DNA of 6,597 nucleotides from Methanomassiliicoccus sp. UBA6 (GCA_002508545.1 DAVH01000064.1:1-6597), one strand, 5' to 3'; shown: positions 1 to 5,055, numbered from the stretch's first letter. Made by a program: numbers and translations. The notes: a model not told the origin generated them from the letters alone.

Positions 1-1
1 C

Positions 2-268
2 CAGGGGATCGGCGCCGGCTTCGTGCCCAGCGTGCTGGATACCAAGCTCATCGACCGCATCATCCAGGTCAGGGACGAGGACGCCAAGGCGACCGCCCGC
101 GACCTGGCGACCAAGGAGGGCATGTTCGTCGGCGTATCCTCGGGCGCGGCGGTGTACGCCGCGCTGCAGGTCGCCAGAGAGCTGGGCAGCGGGAAGAAGG
201 TCGTGACCGTCGCCCCCGACTTCGGGGAGCGGTACCTGAGCACCGACCTGTTCCCCGGCGAAGGTTGA
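2..268 (+). CDS. cysK: Cysteine synthase (O-acetylserine sulfhydrylase), C-terminal 88 residues
   Basis: This is the 3' end of a PLP-dependent cysteine synthase; the N-terminal part, with the PLP lysine, lies outside the window. The enzyme makes L-cysteine from O-acetylserine and sulfide in the cytoplasm. The visible part begins with QGIGAGFVPSVLD, a family signature near the active site. It continues with GVSSGAA at visible residues 45-51, which matches the conserved G[IV]SSGA segment, and ends with APDFGERYLSTDLF, the usual C-terminal block of CysK/CysM proteins. The reading frame is open to the left edge and stops with TGA at 266-268. The C-terminus has the length usual for the family, so the gene is cut only by the window. 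It could equally be a CysM-type or cystathionine beta-synthase-like member, because the specificity-defining N-terminal half is not visible. Confidence 0.93.
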   Translation, partial: QGIGAGFVPSVLDTKLIDRIIQVRDEDAKATARDLATKEGMFVGVSSGAAVYAALQVARELGSGKKVVTVAPDFGERYLSTDLFPGEG

Positions 269-270
269 GC

Positions 271-310
271 GGGACCTCGTGCCGGCGCGCTATCGCCGGG
301 ACGTGTTCCC
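271..310 (+). terminator. Imperfect hairpin just after cysK, possible 3'-end or terminator structure
   Basis: Two bases after the cysK stop codon there is a long inverted repeat. The core is CCGGCG (282-287) and CGCCGG (294-299) around a 6-nt loop. After a G/G mismatch the stem continues as CGT/ACG (278-280 with 301-303) and then, across a 3x3 internal loop, as GGGA/TCCC (271-274 with 307-310). It could stabilise the cysK mRNA end or mark termination. No T-run follows directly. A run of six T (378-383) appears about 70 nt later and is the more archaeal-like termination signal. The role is inferred. Confidence 0.4.
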
Positions 311-373
311 CATATGATCCGCCCAGTATCTTGAGCTCCTGATCAAGACCGTGGAAGAGGTCCGGTCGCTCCC

Positions 374-405
374 AATATTTTTTCATTCCTCAATTTTAAT
401 ACTTC
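374..405 (+). promoter_or_regulatory. AT-rich segment: T-run and candidate TATA box for the membrane-protein gene
   Basis: This is the only AT-rich stretch in the 169-nt gap after cysK. It contains a T6 run (378-383), which could terminate cysK transcription in the archaeal manner, and TTTTAATA (394-401), which could be a TATA box for the gene starting at 438. Transcription starting about 25 nt downstream of the second element would leave a very short leader carrying the ribosome-binding site at 423-430. The two roles cannot be separated from sequence alone. Confidence 0.35.
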
Positions 406-422
406 CGTTATCCATTTCTCTC

Positions 423-430
423 AAAGGAGG
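423..430 (+). promoter_or_regulatory. Shine-Dalgarno site deciding the start of the membrane-protein gene
   Basis: AAAGGAGG is a near-perfect complement of the archaeal 16S rRNA 3' end and lies 7 nt before ATG 438. This favours 438 over the in-frame ATG at 444 and over the in-frame GTG at 351. Confidence 0.8.
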
Positions 431-437
431 TTGGAAA

Positions 438-1061
438 ATGCGGATGTCGCAGCCAAGGATGATCATGCCGATCGCATTGGTCGCTGTTGCCGCCCTTGTC
501 GCTCTTGTATTCGCGGTCCCGGCCCTTACTGGGAATCTCGAAGTGAGGCAGACCGAGACGTACCAGCTACACACCTTCGACAGATCGCAATACTTCCCCG
601 CCGAGGCGATAGTGACCGTCGCCGCACCAAAGACCATGTATGTGGCCGAGGGGCGGGACTATGTCGATGTCAAGGTTGACCTGGTCAAGCGCGATAATGT
701 CTCCGGGTTCAAGATGACCAAGCTCGATTGTTACCTGGGCACATTGAACGATCTCAAGCTCACACCGTCCGAGTTCAACTTCCATGTCTTCGGTGAGAAC
801 GGAAGCACGTTCCATGCCAGCGTGCCGATGGACCCGAAGGCGGCTCTGCACGATGCCCGCATCCAGATCACCATGGGGATCGAGATCTTCTACGAGGACG
901 GTCACTCGGTCTACCTCGGTGGGTTCACGACACAGCCGGTCTTCGGCCTCTACGCGGTCCAGGATCGCTTCCACCTTCTGTTGTACTCCATACCGGTCGT
1001 GCTGATCGGGGCGGCGGTCATTTCAGCACTGGTGAGCCGGAAGACAGATAGCGCCTCCTAA
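438..1061 (+). CDS. Hypothetical protein with two transmembrane segments (207 aa)
   Basis: I do not recognise the family. The start at 438 is chosen because AAAGGAGG (423-430) sits 7 nt upstream; the frame is open back to a GTG at 351, but that stretch has no ribosome site and overlaps the candidate promoter. Residues 10-31 are a hydrophobic segment (VAVAALVALVF) after a short basic N-terminus, acting as a signal anchor or uncleaved signal. Residues 32-176 form a soluble domain rich in beta-prone sequence, with two possible N-glycosylation sequons (NVS at 87, NGS at 121). Residues 177-199 are a second membrane segment followed by the basic tail SRKTDSAS. The likely topology is two membrane passes with an extracytoplasmic beta-rich domain between them. 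There is one cysteine (residue 98). Nothing indicates an enzyme; a cell-surface or envelope role is a guess. It lies between cysK and a convergent gene and appears to have its own promoter. Confidence 0.75.
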   Translation: MRMSQPRMIMPIALVAVAALVALVFAVPALTGNLEVRQTETYQLHTFDRSQYFPAEAIVTVAAPKTMYVAEGRDYVDVKVDLVKRDNVSGFKMTKLDCYLGTLNDLKLTPSEFNFHVFGENGSTFHASVPMDPKAALHDARIQITMGIEIFYEDGHSVYLGGFTTQPVFGLYAVQDRFHLLLYSIPVVLIGAAVISALVSRKTDSAS

Positions 1062-1112
1062 ACGGAGCAGCTGGACGTTGTCCGCGGTCTCCTGAAGGGT
1101 AAGACAGCCAAC

Positions 1113-2087
1113 TCACGCGATGCGGTACCTCTTCAGCTCGGTGAGCGGCATGGGCTCGGCCTCCAGGACACCGTCGCCGAGATCCGACGAGACCTTGATC
1201 TGGATCCTCTTCCCGCCGCAGTCGGAGTAGCGGGCGACCATCGATGCCGCGATGTCCAGGCTCTCCATCCCTCCCTTGTCCAGGAGGCCCACCGGCCCGG
1301 GCACGGACACCGGGCTCAGGACTATGTGCTCCCCGGATGCCATCAGGCCGAGGCGAGTGTTCTCTCCGCGGTCCCTGCCGACGATCACCTTGTGGCCGTT
1401 CACCCTGAAGTGGCGCCCGAGCTTCAGGAGGTTGATGTCCCTGAGCGTGAGGGCGCCGCCCTGATGCGACATGTGGTCCTCGAGCCTCGCCGCGAAATGG
1501 CGATCGTAGAGCAGGCAGCCCTCCGCCTGGCATGGATAGTCGTTGACGTCCTTGGCCTTCGAGGGCGGCCGACGGGCCTTTCTGCCTCTAGAGGCATTCA
1601 ACAGGGCGTCCCGGTCCACCCACCCCATCCTCTCCGCCTCGGTCTCGGGCAGCATTCCGGCGCAGAGCGGCCGGAGCACCTTCCCCTCGACCCCCGCCTC
1701 CCTCTCGATGAGGCCCAGCGCCTCCCGCTGCCGTTCCGCCGACCCTTGCCCGATGACCTCCGGGGTGAAGATGAACTTGGCCCCCACCTCCTCGGCGATG
1801 GCCTTGGCCTTCTTCAGGACATAAATGCGGCAGTCGATGCACGGGTTCATCCCCGACCCGCGGCCGAACCTCGGTTCCCGTACGACCTCCAGATAGTCGT
1901 GGCAGGTGGGCACGGCGATTAGCCTGATGCCCAGGCGGTCGGCCATCTCGGAGATGCCGTCCTTCGGGCCTCCACGGCCGAACGGGAAGACGAACCGCAG
2001 CCCGACCACCTTGATCCCCTGCTCTTGCACTATCTTCACGGCCTCGGAGGCGCCGGCCTCATCCGATAGCAAGCCAAGAGCGATCAT
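1113..2087 (-). CDS. ThiI/MnmA-like PP-loop family protein with degenerate nucleotide-binding loop (324 aa)
   Basis: The N-terminal half has the Rossmann-like layout of PP-loop ATPases that thiolate tRNA: a first strand MIALGLLS, a helix, then IKVVGLRFVFPFG. The family motif GRGSGMNPCIDCRIYVLKKAK (around residues 75-95, CxxC at 83/86) is followed by GAKFIFTPEVIGQ. Residues 184-196 (YPCQAEGCLLYDR) match the place where relatives, as I remember them, read PAGGCLLTD. The C-terminal part (about 208-324, with LKLGRHFRVNGHKVIVGRD) resembles the NFACT-R-type RNA-binding domain fused to ThiI-like proteins. The ATP pyrophosphatase motif SGGxDS is replaced by SDEAGAS (residues 8-14), and TGE by TPE (108-110), so ATP-dependent chemistry may be lost or altered. 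Cysteines are at 62, 83, 86, 142, 186, 191 and 290. The start at 2087 fits the canonical beginning of the fold and a TATA box 27 nt upstream; the frame continues to 2198, but that stretch looks non-coding. It is divergent from the homocysteine operon, suggesting a sulfur or tRNA-modification role. Confidence 0.85.
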   Translation of the reverse strand: MIALGLLSDEAGASEAVKIVQEQGIKVVGLRFVFPFGRGGPKDGISEMADRLGIRLIAVPTCHDYLEVVREPRFGRGSGMNPCIDCRIYVLKKAKAIAEEVGAKFIFTPEVIGQGSAERQREALGLIEREAGVEGKVLRPLCAGMLPETEAERMGWVDRDALLNASRGRKARRPPSKAKDVNDYPCQAEGCLLYDRHFAARLEDHMSHQGGALTLRDINLLKLGRHFRVNGHKVIVGRDRGENTRLGLMASGEHIVLSPVSVPGPVGLLDKGGMESLDIAASMVARYSDCGGKRIQIKVSSDLGDGVLEAEPMPLTELKRYRIA

Positions 2088-2110
2088 GATGATAGTCCCT
2101 GTACCCGGAG

Positions 2111-2118
2111 GTATATAG
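2111..2118 (-). promoter_or_regulatory. TATA box for the PP-loop gene, implying a leaderless transcript
   Basis: On the - strand the sequence reads CTATATAC, preceded by a purine-rich GGAAGTT stretch that could serve as the BRE. Its centre is about 27 nt from the ATG at 2087, the usual archaeal distance from TATA centre to transcript start. Transcription would therefore begin at or a few bases before the ATG. No clear Shine-Dalgarno site precedes the ATG, which agrees with a leaderless mRNA. Confidence 0.6.
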
Positions 2119-2202
2119 AACTTCCAAGCGTCCGAATGTGCTCGGCCACCCCGGCCTCGCCCGGCTGTATGATGTGGAAGCGTCCACGGCCGCGTCAATG
2201 GC

Positions 2203-2221
2203 TCCTTTGAGTCGCAAAGGA
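2203..2221. promoter_or_regulatory. Perfect dyad upstream of the homocysteine-operon TATA box, candidate operator
   Basis: TCCTTTG (2203-2209) and CAAAGGA (2215-2221) are perfect 7-bp inverted arms around the 5-nt spacer AGTCG. The centre lies about 34 bp (roughly three helical turns) upstream of the TATA box centre, a position suited to a dimeric activator or to a shared regulator of the two divergent genes. The regulator is unknown. Confidence 0.4.
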
Positions 2222-2235
2222 ATTCATTTAGGTAC

Positions 2236-2250
2236 GAATCATTAAATAAA
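2236..2250 (+). promoter_or_regulatory. BRE/TATA promoter of the homocysteine operon
   Basis: An abrupt AT-rich block in GC-rich surroundings reads GAATCA followed by TTAAATAAA (2242-2250), a good archaeal TATA box preceded by a possible BRE. The predicted transcript start about 25 nt downstream of its centre is near 2270, giving a leader of about 55-60 nt before the ATG at 2329. Confidence 0.55.
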
Positions 2251-2251
2251 T

Positions 2252-2263
2252 TAACAATTGTTA
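2252..2263. promoter_or_regulatory. 12-bp perfect palindrome between TATA box and predicted start, candidate repressor operator
   Basis: TAACAATTGTTA is self-complementary over all 12 bases. It starts one base after the TATA box and ends about 7 nt before the predicted transcript start. A dimeric winged-helix or helix-turn-helix repressor bound here would block polymerase recruitment, a common arrangement in archaea. AT-rich DNA makes short palindromes more likely by chance, so support is moderate. Confidence 0.45.
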
Positions 2264-2269
2264 TCTACT

Positions 2270-2308
2270 CCCAAGGCCGTCCGCGGGCGTTCATCGGAAC
2301 GCCTTGGG
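2270..2308 (+). promoter_or_regulatory. Structured 5' leader of the homocysteine operon (stem-loop with competing pairings)
   Basis: The inner hairpin is GGCGTTC (2286-2292), loop ATCG, GAACGCC (2297-2303), a perfect 7-bp stem. Directly stacked on it, CCCAA (2270-2274) pairs with TTGGG (2304-2308), leaving an 11-nt bulge (2275-2285) on the left only. An alternative 8-bp pairing CCCAAGGC (2270-2277) with GCCTTGGG (2301-2308) would break the inner stem. AGGCC (2274-2278) can also pair with GGCCT (2312-2316), just before the ribosome site. The structure begins where the transcript is predicted to start. It does not match any riboswitch class I recognise. Confidence 0.45.
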
Positions 2309-2317
2309 TCTGGCCTG

Positions 2318-2323
2318 AAGGTG
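2318..2323 (+). promoter_or_regulatory. Ribosome-binding site of the DUF39 gene
   Basis: AAGGTG lies 5 nt before ATG 2329 and complements the 16S rRNA 3' end. It follows immediately after the GGCCT element (2312-2316) that can join the alternative leader pairing, so leader folding could affect its accessibility. Confidence 0.6.
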
Positions 2324-2328
2324 TAAGA

Positions 2329-3492
2329 ATGAGCAAGAGCTACGAGGAGATCAACTCGAAGATCGAGTCGGGCGACGCCGTGGTGCTCACAGCCGAAGAG
2401 CTCAAGGCGGCCGTCCAGGAGAAGGGTGTAGAGAGAACCGCAAAGGAGGTGGACGTTGTTACCACCGGGACCTTCGGCGCTATGTGCTCCTCGGGCGCTT
2501 TCCTCAACTTCGGGCACTCCGAGCCCCCAATCAAGATGACCAAGGTGTGGCTGAACGACGTGCCCGCGTACACCGGCCTCGCCGCGGTGGACGCGTACAT
2601 CGGCGCCACCGAGCTCAGGGAGGGCGACGGGATGGATTACGGCGGAGCGAAGGTGATCGAGGAGCTGGTGGCCGGCAAGCCGGTGAAGCTCCGGGCGACC
2701 GCCTACGGCACCGACTGCTACCCCCGGAAGAACATCGAGACCTACATCTCCCTGAGGACGGTCAACCAGGCCTTCCTATTCAACCCCCGCAACATGTACC
2801 AGAACTACGCGGTGGCGACTAACTCCTCGGAGAAGCTGCTGTACACCTACATGGGCAAGCTGCTGCCGAGGAACGGCAACGCCACCTACTGCAGCGCCGG
2901 GCAGCTGTCCCCCTTGTTGAACGATCCCAAGCTCCGCACCATCGGCATGGGGACCCGGATCTTCCTCGGCGGCGGCGTGGGGTATGTGACCTGGGAGGGC
3001 ACCCAGTTCAAGACCAACGTGCCGGAGAGGAACGGCGTGCCGGCGGCCGCGGCCCGGGCGCTGGCGGTCATCGGCGATCTGAAGCAGATGTCCCCCGACT
3101 ACGTCCGGGGGCTGTACTTCCACAAGTACGGGTGGTCCCTGGGCCTCGGCATCGGGGTGCCCATACCGGTGCTGGACGAGGAGGTCGTGAAGAACCTGGC
3201 CATCACCGACGACAAGATCTTCGCCCCGGTGCTGGACTACGCGGTGCAGTCGAGGGCCCGCAAGCCGGTCAAGGAGGTCAGCTACGCCCAGCTGCGCAGC
3301 GGGACCATCGACATCAACGGCAAGGAGGTCCGCACCTCGTCCCTGTCATCTTACCGCAAGGCGAGGGACATCACCGTCGAGCTGAAGAAGTGGATACTGG
3401 AGAAGAGGTTCCTCCTCACCCGTCCGGTCGAGCCGTTCCCGGCGGAGCAGGTGCAGAAGACCCTCGAGATCAGCTCCAGGACGGAGGCGTGA
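2329..3492 (+). CDS. L-aspartate semialdehyde sulfurtransferase, catalytic subunit (DUF39/HcyBio, MA1821-type), without CBS domains
   Basis: This protein belongs to the DUF39 (homocysteine biosynthesis, COG1900) family. In Methanosarcina acetivorans the homologue MA1821 works with the NIL-ferredoxin protein MA1822 to convert aspartate semialdehyde and sulfur to homocysteine, the precursor of methionine. The family cores are visible: TTGTFGAMCSSGAFLNFGH (residues 45-63), then NDVPAYTGLAAVDAYIGA (76-93), ATAYGTDCYPRK (123-134), GQLSPLLNDP (191-200) and FLGGGVGYVTWEGTQF (212-227). Cys53 and Cys130 sit where MA1821 has, as I recall, the two persulfide/disulfide cysteines numbered 54 and 131; Cys188 is the third cysteine. 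At 387 residues it ends soon after the catalytic domain, whereas MA1821 is about 500 residues and carries C-terminal CBS domains. A nucleotide- or SAM-sensing module is therefore absent. The stop is 2 nt before the next gene, so both subunits are co-translated from one operon. Confidence 0.92.
   Translation: MSKSYEEINSKIESGDAVVLTAEELKAAVQEKGVERTAKEVDVVTTGTFGAMCSSGAFLNFGHSEPPIKMTKVWLNDVPAYTGLAAVDAYIGATELREGDGMDYGGAKVIEELVAGKPVKLRATAYGTDCYPRKNIETYISLRTVNQAFLFNPRNMYQNYAVATNSSEKLLYTYMGKLLPRNGNATYCSAGQLSPLLNDPKLRTIGMGTRIFLGGGVGYVTWEGTQFKTNVPERNGVPAAAARALAVIGDLKQMSPDYVRGLYFHKYGWSLGLGIGVPIPVLDEEVVKNLAITDDKIFAPVLDYAVQSRARKPVKEVSYAQLRSGTIDINGKEVRTSSLSSYRKARDITVELKKWILEKRFLLTRPVEPFPAEQVQKTLEISSRTEA
3483..3487 (+). 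promoter_or_regulatory. Shine-Dalgarno site for the NIL-ferredoxin gene inside the end of the DUF39 gene
   Basis: GGAGG ends 7 nt before ATG 3495. It fixes the start of the downstream gene, whose frame is otherwise open far back into the DUF39 coding region (to about 3132). Confidence 0.8.
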
Positions 3493-3494
3493 GC

Positions 3495-3917
3495 ATGGCC
3501 GAGAAGAAGCTGATCCTGACCTTCTCGCCGGAGCAGGTGAACACCTCGATAACCTTCAGGCTCGCCAGGGATTTCGACGTGGACGTCAACATCCTCAGGG
3601 CCGAGGTGAACGAGCGGGGCGGAAAGCTCATCCTGGCGCTGAAGGGCGCGGGGGAAGAGATCGACAAGGCCATCGCCTTCCTGGAGGAGAACAAGGTCCA
3701 GGTCGGCGAGGTCGCCCGGTTCGTGGTCCGGGACGAAGAGAGGTGCACCGACTGCTCGATGTGCATCTCCATCTGCCCGGTCCGCGCCTACCGCCTCGAC
3801 AGGGAGAGCTGGAAGGTGGTGTTCGAGCAGGAGCGGTGCATCGCCTGCGGGCTGTGCGTCGATGCCTGCCCGGCCATGGCCCTGAAGTGCGGGGACAACA
3901 CCACCCAGATGGTGTGA
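3495..3917 (+). CDS. L-aspartate semialdehyde sulfurtransferase iron-sulfur subunit (NIL domain + 2x[4Fe-4S] ferredoxin, MA1822-type)
   Basis: This 140-residue protein is the partner of the preceding DUF39 subunit. Residues 3-77 form a NIL domain, the small ACT-like fold also found on methionine ABC transporter ATPases (LILTFSPEQV...ITFRLARDFDVDVNIL). Residues 80-132 hold two [4Fe-4S] ferredoxin motifs: C84-x2-C87-x2-C90-x3-C94-P and C115-x2-C118-x2-C121-x3-C125-P. One further cysteine is at 132. In the M. acetivorans pair the ferredoxin-like subunit is thought to supply electrons for the reductive persulfide chemistry during sulfur transfer to aspartate semialdehyde. The length agrees with MA1822 (about 130 residues), and all eight ligands are intact. 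The start is set by GGAGG at 3483-3487; the gap to the upstream stop is 2 nt. The protein ends with NTTQMV, and a 39-nt pyrimidine-rich gap separates it from the convergent agu operon. Confidence 0.93.
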   Translation: MAEKKLILTFSPEQVNTSITFRLARDFDVDVNILRAEVNERGGKLILALKGAGEEIDKAIAFLEENKVQVGEVARFVVRDEERCTDCSMCISICPVRAYRLDRESWKVVFEQERCIACGLCVDACPAMALKCGDNTTQMV

Positions 3918-3956
3918 TCAAGCTCAACGCGGCGGCCGGCTTCTCCTCCCTCTCCT
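3918..3956. terminator. Pyrimidine-rich gap between convergent operons
   Basis: Only 39 nt separate the stop of the ferredoxin gene from the stop of aguA on the other strand. The + strand contains an almost pure C/T tract at 3941-3956, which may help release + strand transcripts, but it is not a true T-run. No hairpin strong enough to call a terminator was found. Confidence 0.25.
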
Positions 3957-5042
3957 CTAGAGATTGCGGCCGGTCGTCCCCTTTACCTCGGCGGGAGCGG
4001 GCTCCTGCTGCGTGACGCAGTGGAAGCCCCCGTAGCCGTACACGAGGTCCCGGGCCATGATGGGCACGGTCCTGCGGTCCGGGAAGCACTCGGAGAGGAT
4101 GCGCACCGCCTCCGCGTCGTTGGGGTCGTCGAACACCGGGACCAGGACGACCTCGTTCCCGATGTAGAAGTTGGCATAGCTCGCCGGCAGCACCCTCTCC
4201 TCCTCGGGCAGCGGTATGGGCGTGGGCATCGGGAGCTTGATGACCTTGAACGGCCGGCCGTAGCTGTCCCGGTACTCCTCCAGTATCCTCAGGTTCGTGG
4301 ACAGGACCTCAGGGTTGTGTCCGGCACCCTCCTCGGAGTAGGCGCACACCACCGTCTCCGGCCCCACGAACCGGGCGAAATCGTCCACGTGGCCGTCGGT
4401 ATCGTCGCCCTCGATGCCGGAGATCAGCCACACCACCTTGGAGATGTTGAGGTACTGCTCCAGGTAGCTCTCGATGTCCTCCCTGGTCAGGTGAGGATTG
4501 CGGTTGGGGTTCAGGAGGCACTGCTCGGTCGTCAGCACCGTCCCCCGTCCGTTGACGTCGATGGACCCCCCTTCCAGCACGATGCCTGGGCGGAAGGTCT
4601 TGACCCTCGCGGCCCGCACCACGTCCTCGCCGGCGACGTCATCATACATGATGTCGTCATACTTGCCTCCCCAGGCGTTGAACCTCCACTTCACCGCCGC
4701 CTTCCATGGCTTCCCGGCGTTGATGAGGAAGGTCGGTCCGTAGTCGCGGATCCACACGTCCGAGGAGAGGATCCGAAGGAAGTGCACGTTCTCCATGACC
4801 GCCCCGGAGCCTTCCAGCAGCTTCCGGGCGTGCTCCTCGGCGTGCCCGTCGTTGACCAGCACCTTGACCTTCTCGCCCGGGCTGAGGGCGGCGATCATCT
4901 GCACGTACACCTTCTCCACCCCCGGCAGCACGCCGTCGGGGAAGGTCAAAGGGTTCTTGGGCCAGGACAGCCAGGTCGCGTCGTGCCGCGCCCACTCCGC
5001 TGGCATGTAGTAATCAAGGGACCTCGGGGTCGTCTTCTCCAT
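3957..5042 (-). CDS. aguA: Agmatine deiminase
   Basis: The enzyme hydrolyses agmatine to N-carbamoylputrescine and ammonia in the cytoplasm. It belongs to the guanidine-modifying (pentein) superfamily. All core motifs are present (361-residue numbering): MPAEWARHDATWLSWP near the N-terminus, WIRDYGPTF at 97-105 with Asp100, EGGSIDVNGRGT from 157, DTDGHVDDFARF with His218 and Asp220, and GGFHCVTQQEP with the nucleophile Cys342. The length is normal for the family. The start at 5042 is preferred because GGAG (5054-5051, - strand) lies 8 nt upstream; the ATG at 5048 gives two more residues but only 2 nt of spacing. The gene lies 13 nt after the aguB stop, forming an aguB-aguA operon. The stop codon is amber (TAG). 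The glycine-rich loop before the catalytic Cys reads YGYGGFHC rather than the more usual GGGNIHC, a small deviation. The related peptidyl-arginine deiminase annotation is less fitting because of the adjacent aguB. Confidence 0.95.
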   Translation of the reverse strand: MEKTTPRSLDYYMPAEWARHDATWLSWPKNPLTFPDGVLPGVEKVYVQMIAALSPGEKVKVLVNDGHAEEHARKLLEGSGAVMENVHFLRILSSDVWIRDYGPTFLINAGKPWKAAVKWRFNAWGGKYDDIMYDDVAGEDVVRAARVKTFRPGIVLEGGSIDVNGRGTVLTTEQCLLNPNRNPHLTREDIESYLEQYLNISKVVWLISGIEGDDTDGHVDDFARFVGPETVVCAYSEEGAGHNPEVLSTNLRILEEYRDSYGRPFKVIKLPMPTPIPLPEEERVLPASYANFYIGNEVVLVPVFDDPNDAEAVRILSECFPDRRTVPIMARDLVYGYGGFHCVTQQEPAPAEVKGTTGRNL

Positions 5043-5055
5043 TGTCATCGCTCCG

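Noticed and set aside
351..437. GTG start at 351 for the membrane protein
   Set aside because: It has no ribosome-binding site and contains the AT-rich promoter/terminator segment; the start at 438 has an excellent site and gives a normal signal-anchor N-terminus.
1326..1922. 198-codon open frame on the + strand opposite the PP-loop gene
   Set aside because: It is an antisense shadow; the - strand protein carries recognisable family motifs throughout.
2126..2185. Direct repeat AAGCGTCC (2126-2133 and 2178-2185) in the divergent region
   Set aside because: It is eight bases with no matching flanks and no clear placement relative to either promoter, so chance is a sufficient explanation.
2174..2187. 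Small hairpin GTGGA-AGCG-TCCAC
   Set aside because: A 5-bp stem in GC-rich DNA is common by chance. It lies upstream of both predicted transcripts' starts and has no support as an operator.
2088..2198. Possible 37-residue N-terminal extension of the PP-loop protein (start at 2198)
   Set aside because: It would precede the first beta-strand of the fold, has a low-complexity composition, covers the TATA box and part of the divergent control region, and is not needed, since the ATG at 2087 begins the domain cleanly.
3132..3494. Upstream extension of the NIL-ferredoxin frame inside the DUF39 gene
   Set aside because: It overlaps well-conserved DUF39 coding sequence in another frame and translates to glycine/arginine/proline-rich sequence typical of GC-rich shadow frames. 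GGAGG before ATG 3495 fixes the true start.
3924..3959. Amber stop of aguA as a possible pyrrolysine codon
   Set aside because: Some methanogens read TAG as pyrrolysine, but readthrough here would add only about ten R/G/P-rich residues before TGA, beyond the normal C-terminal end of the family.
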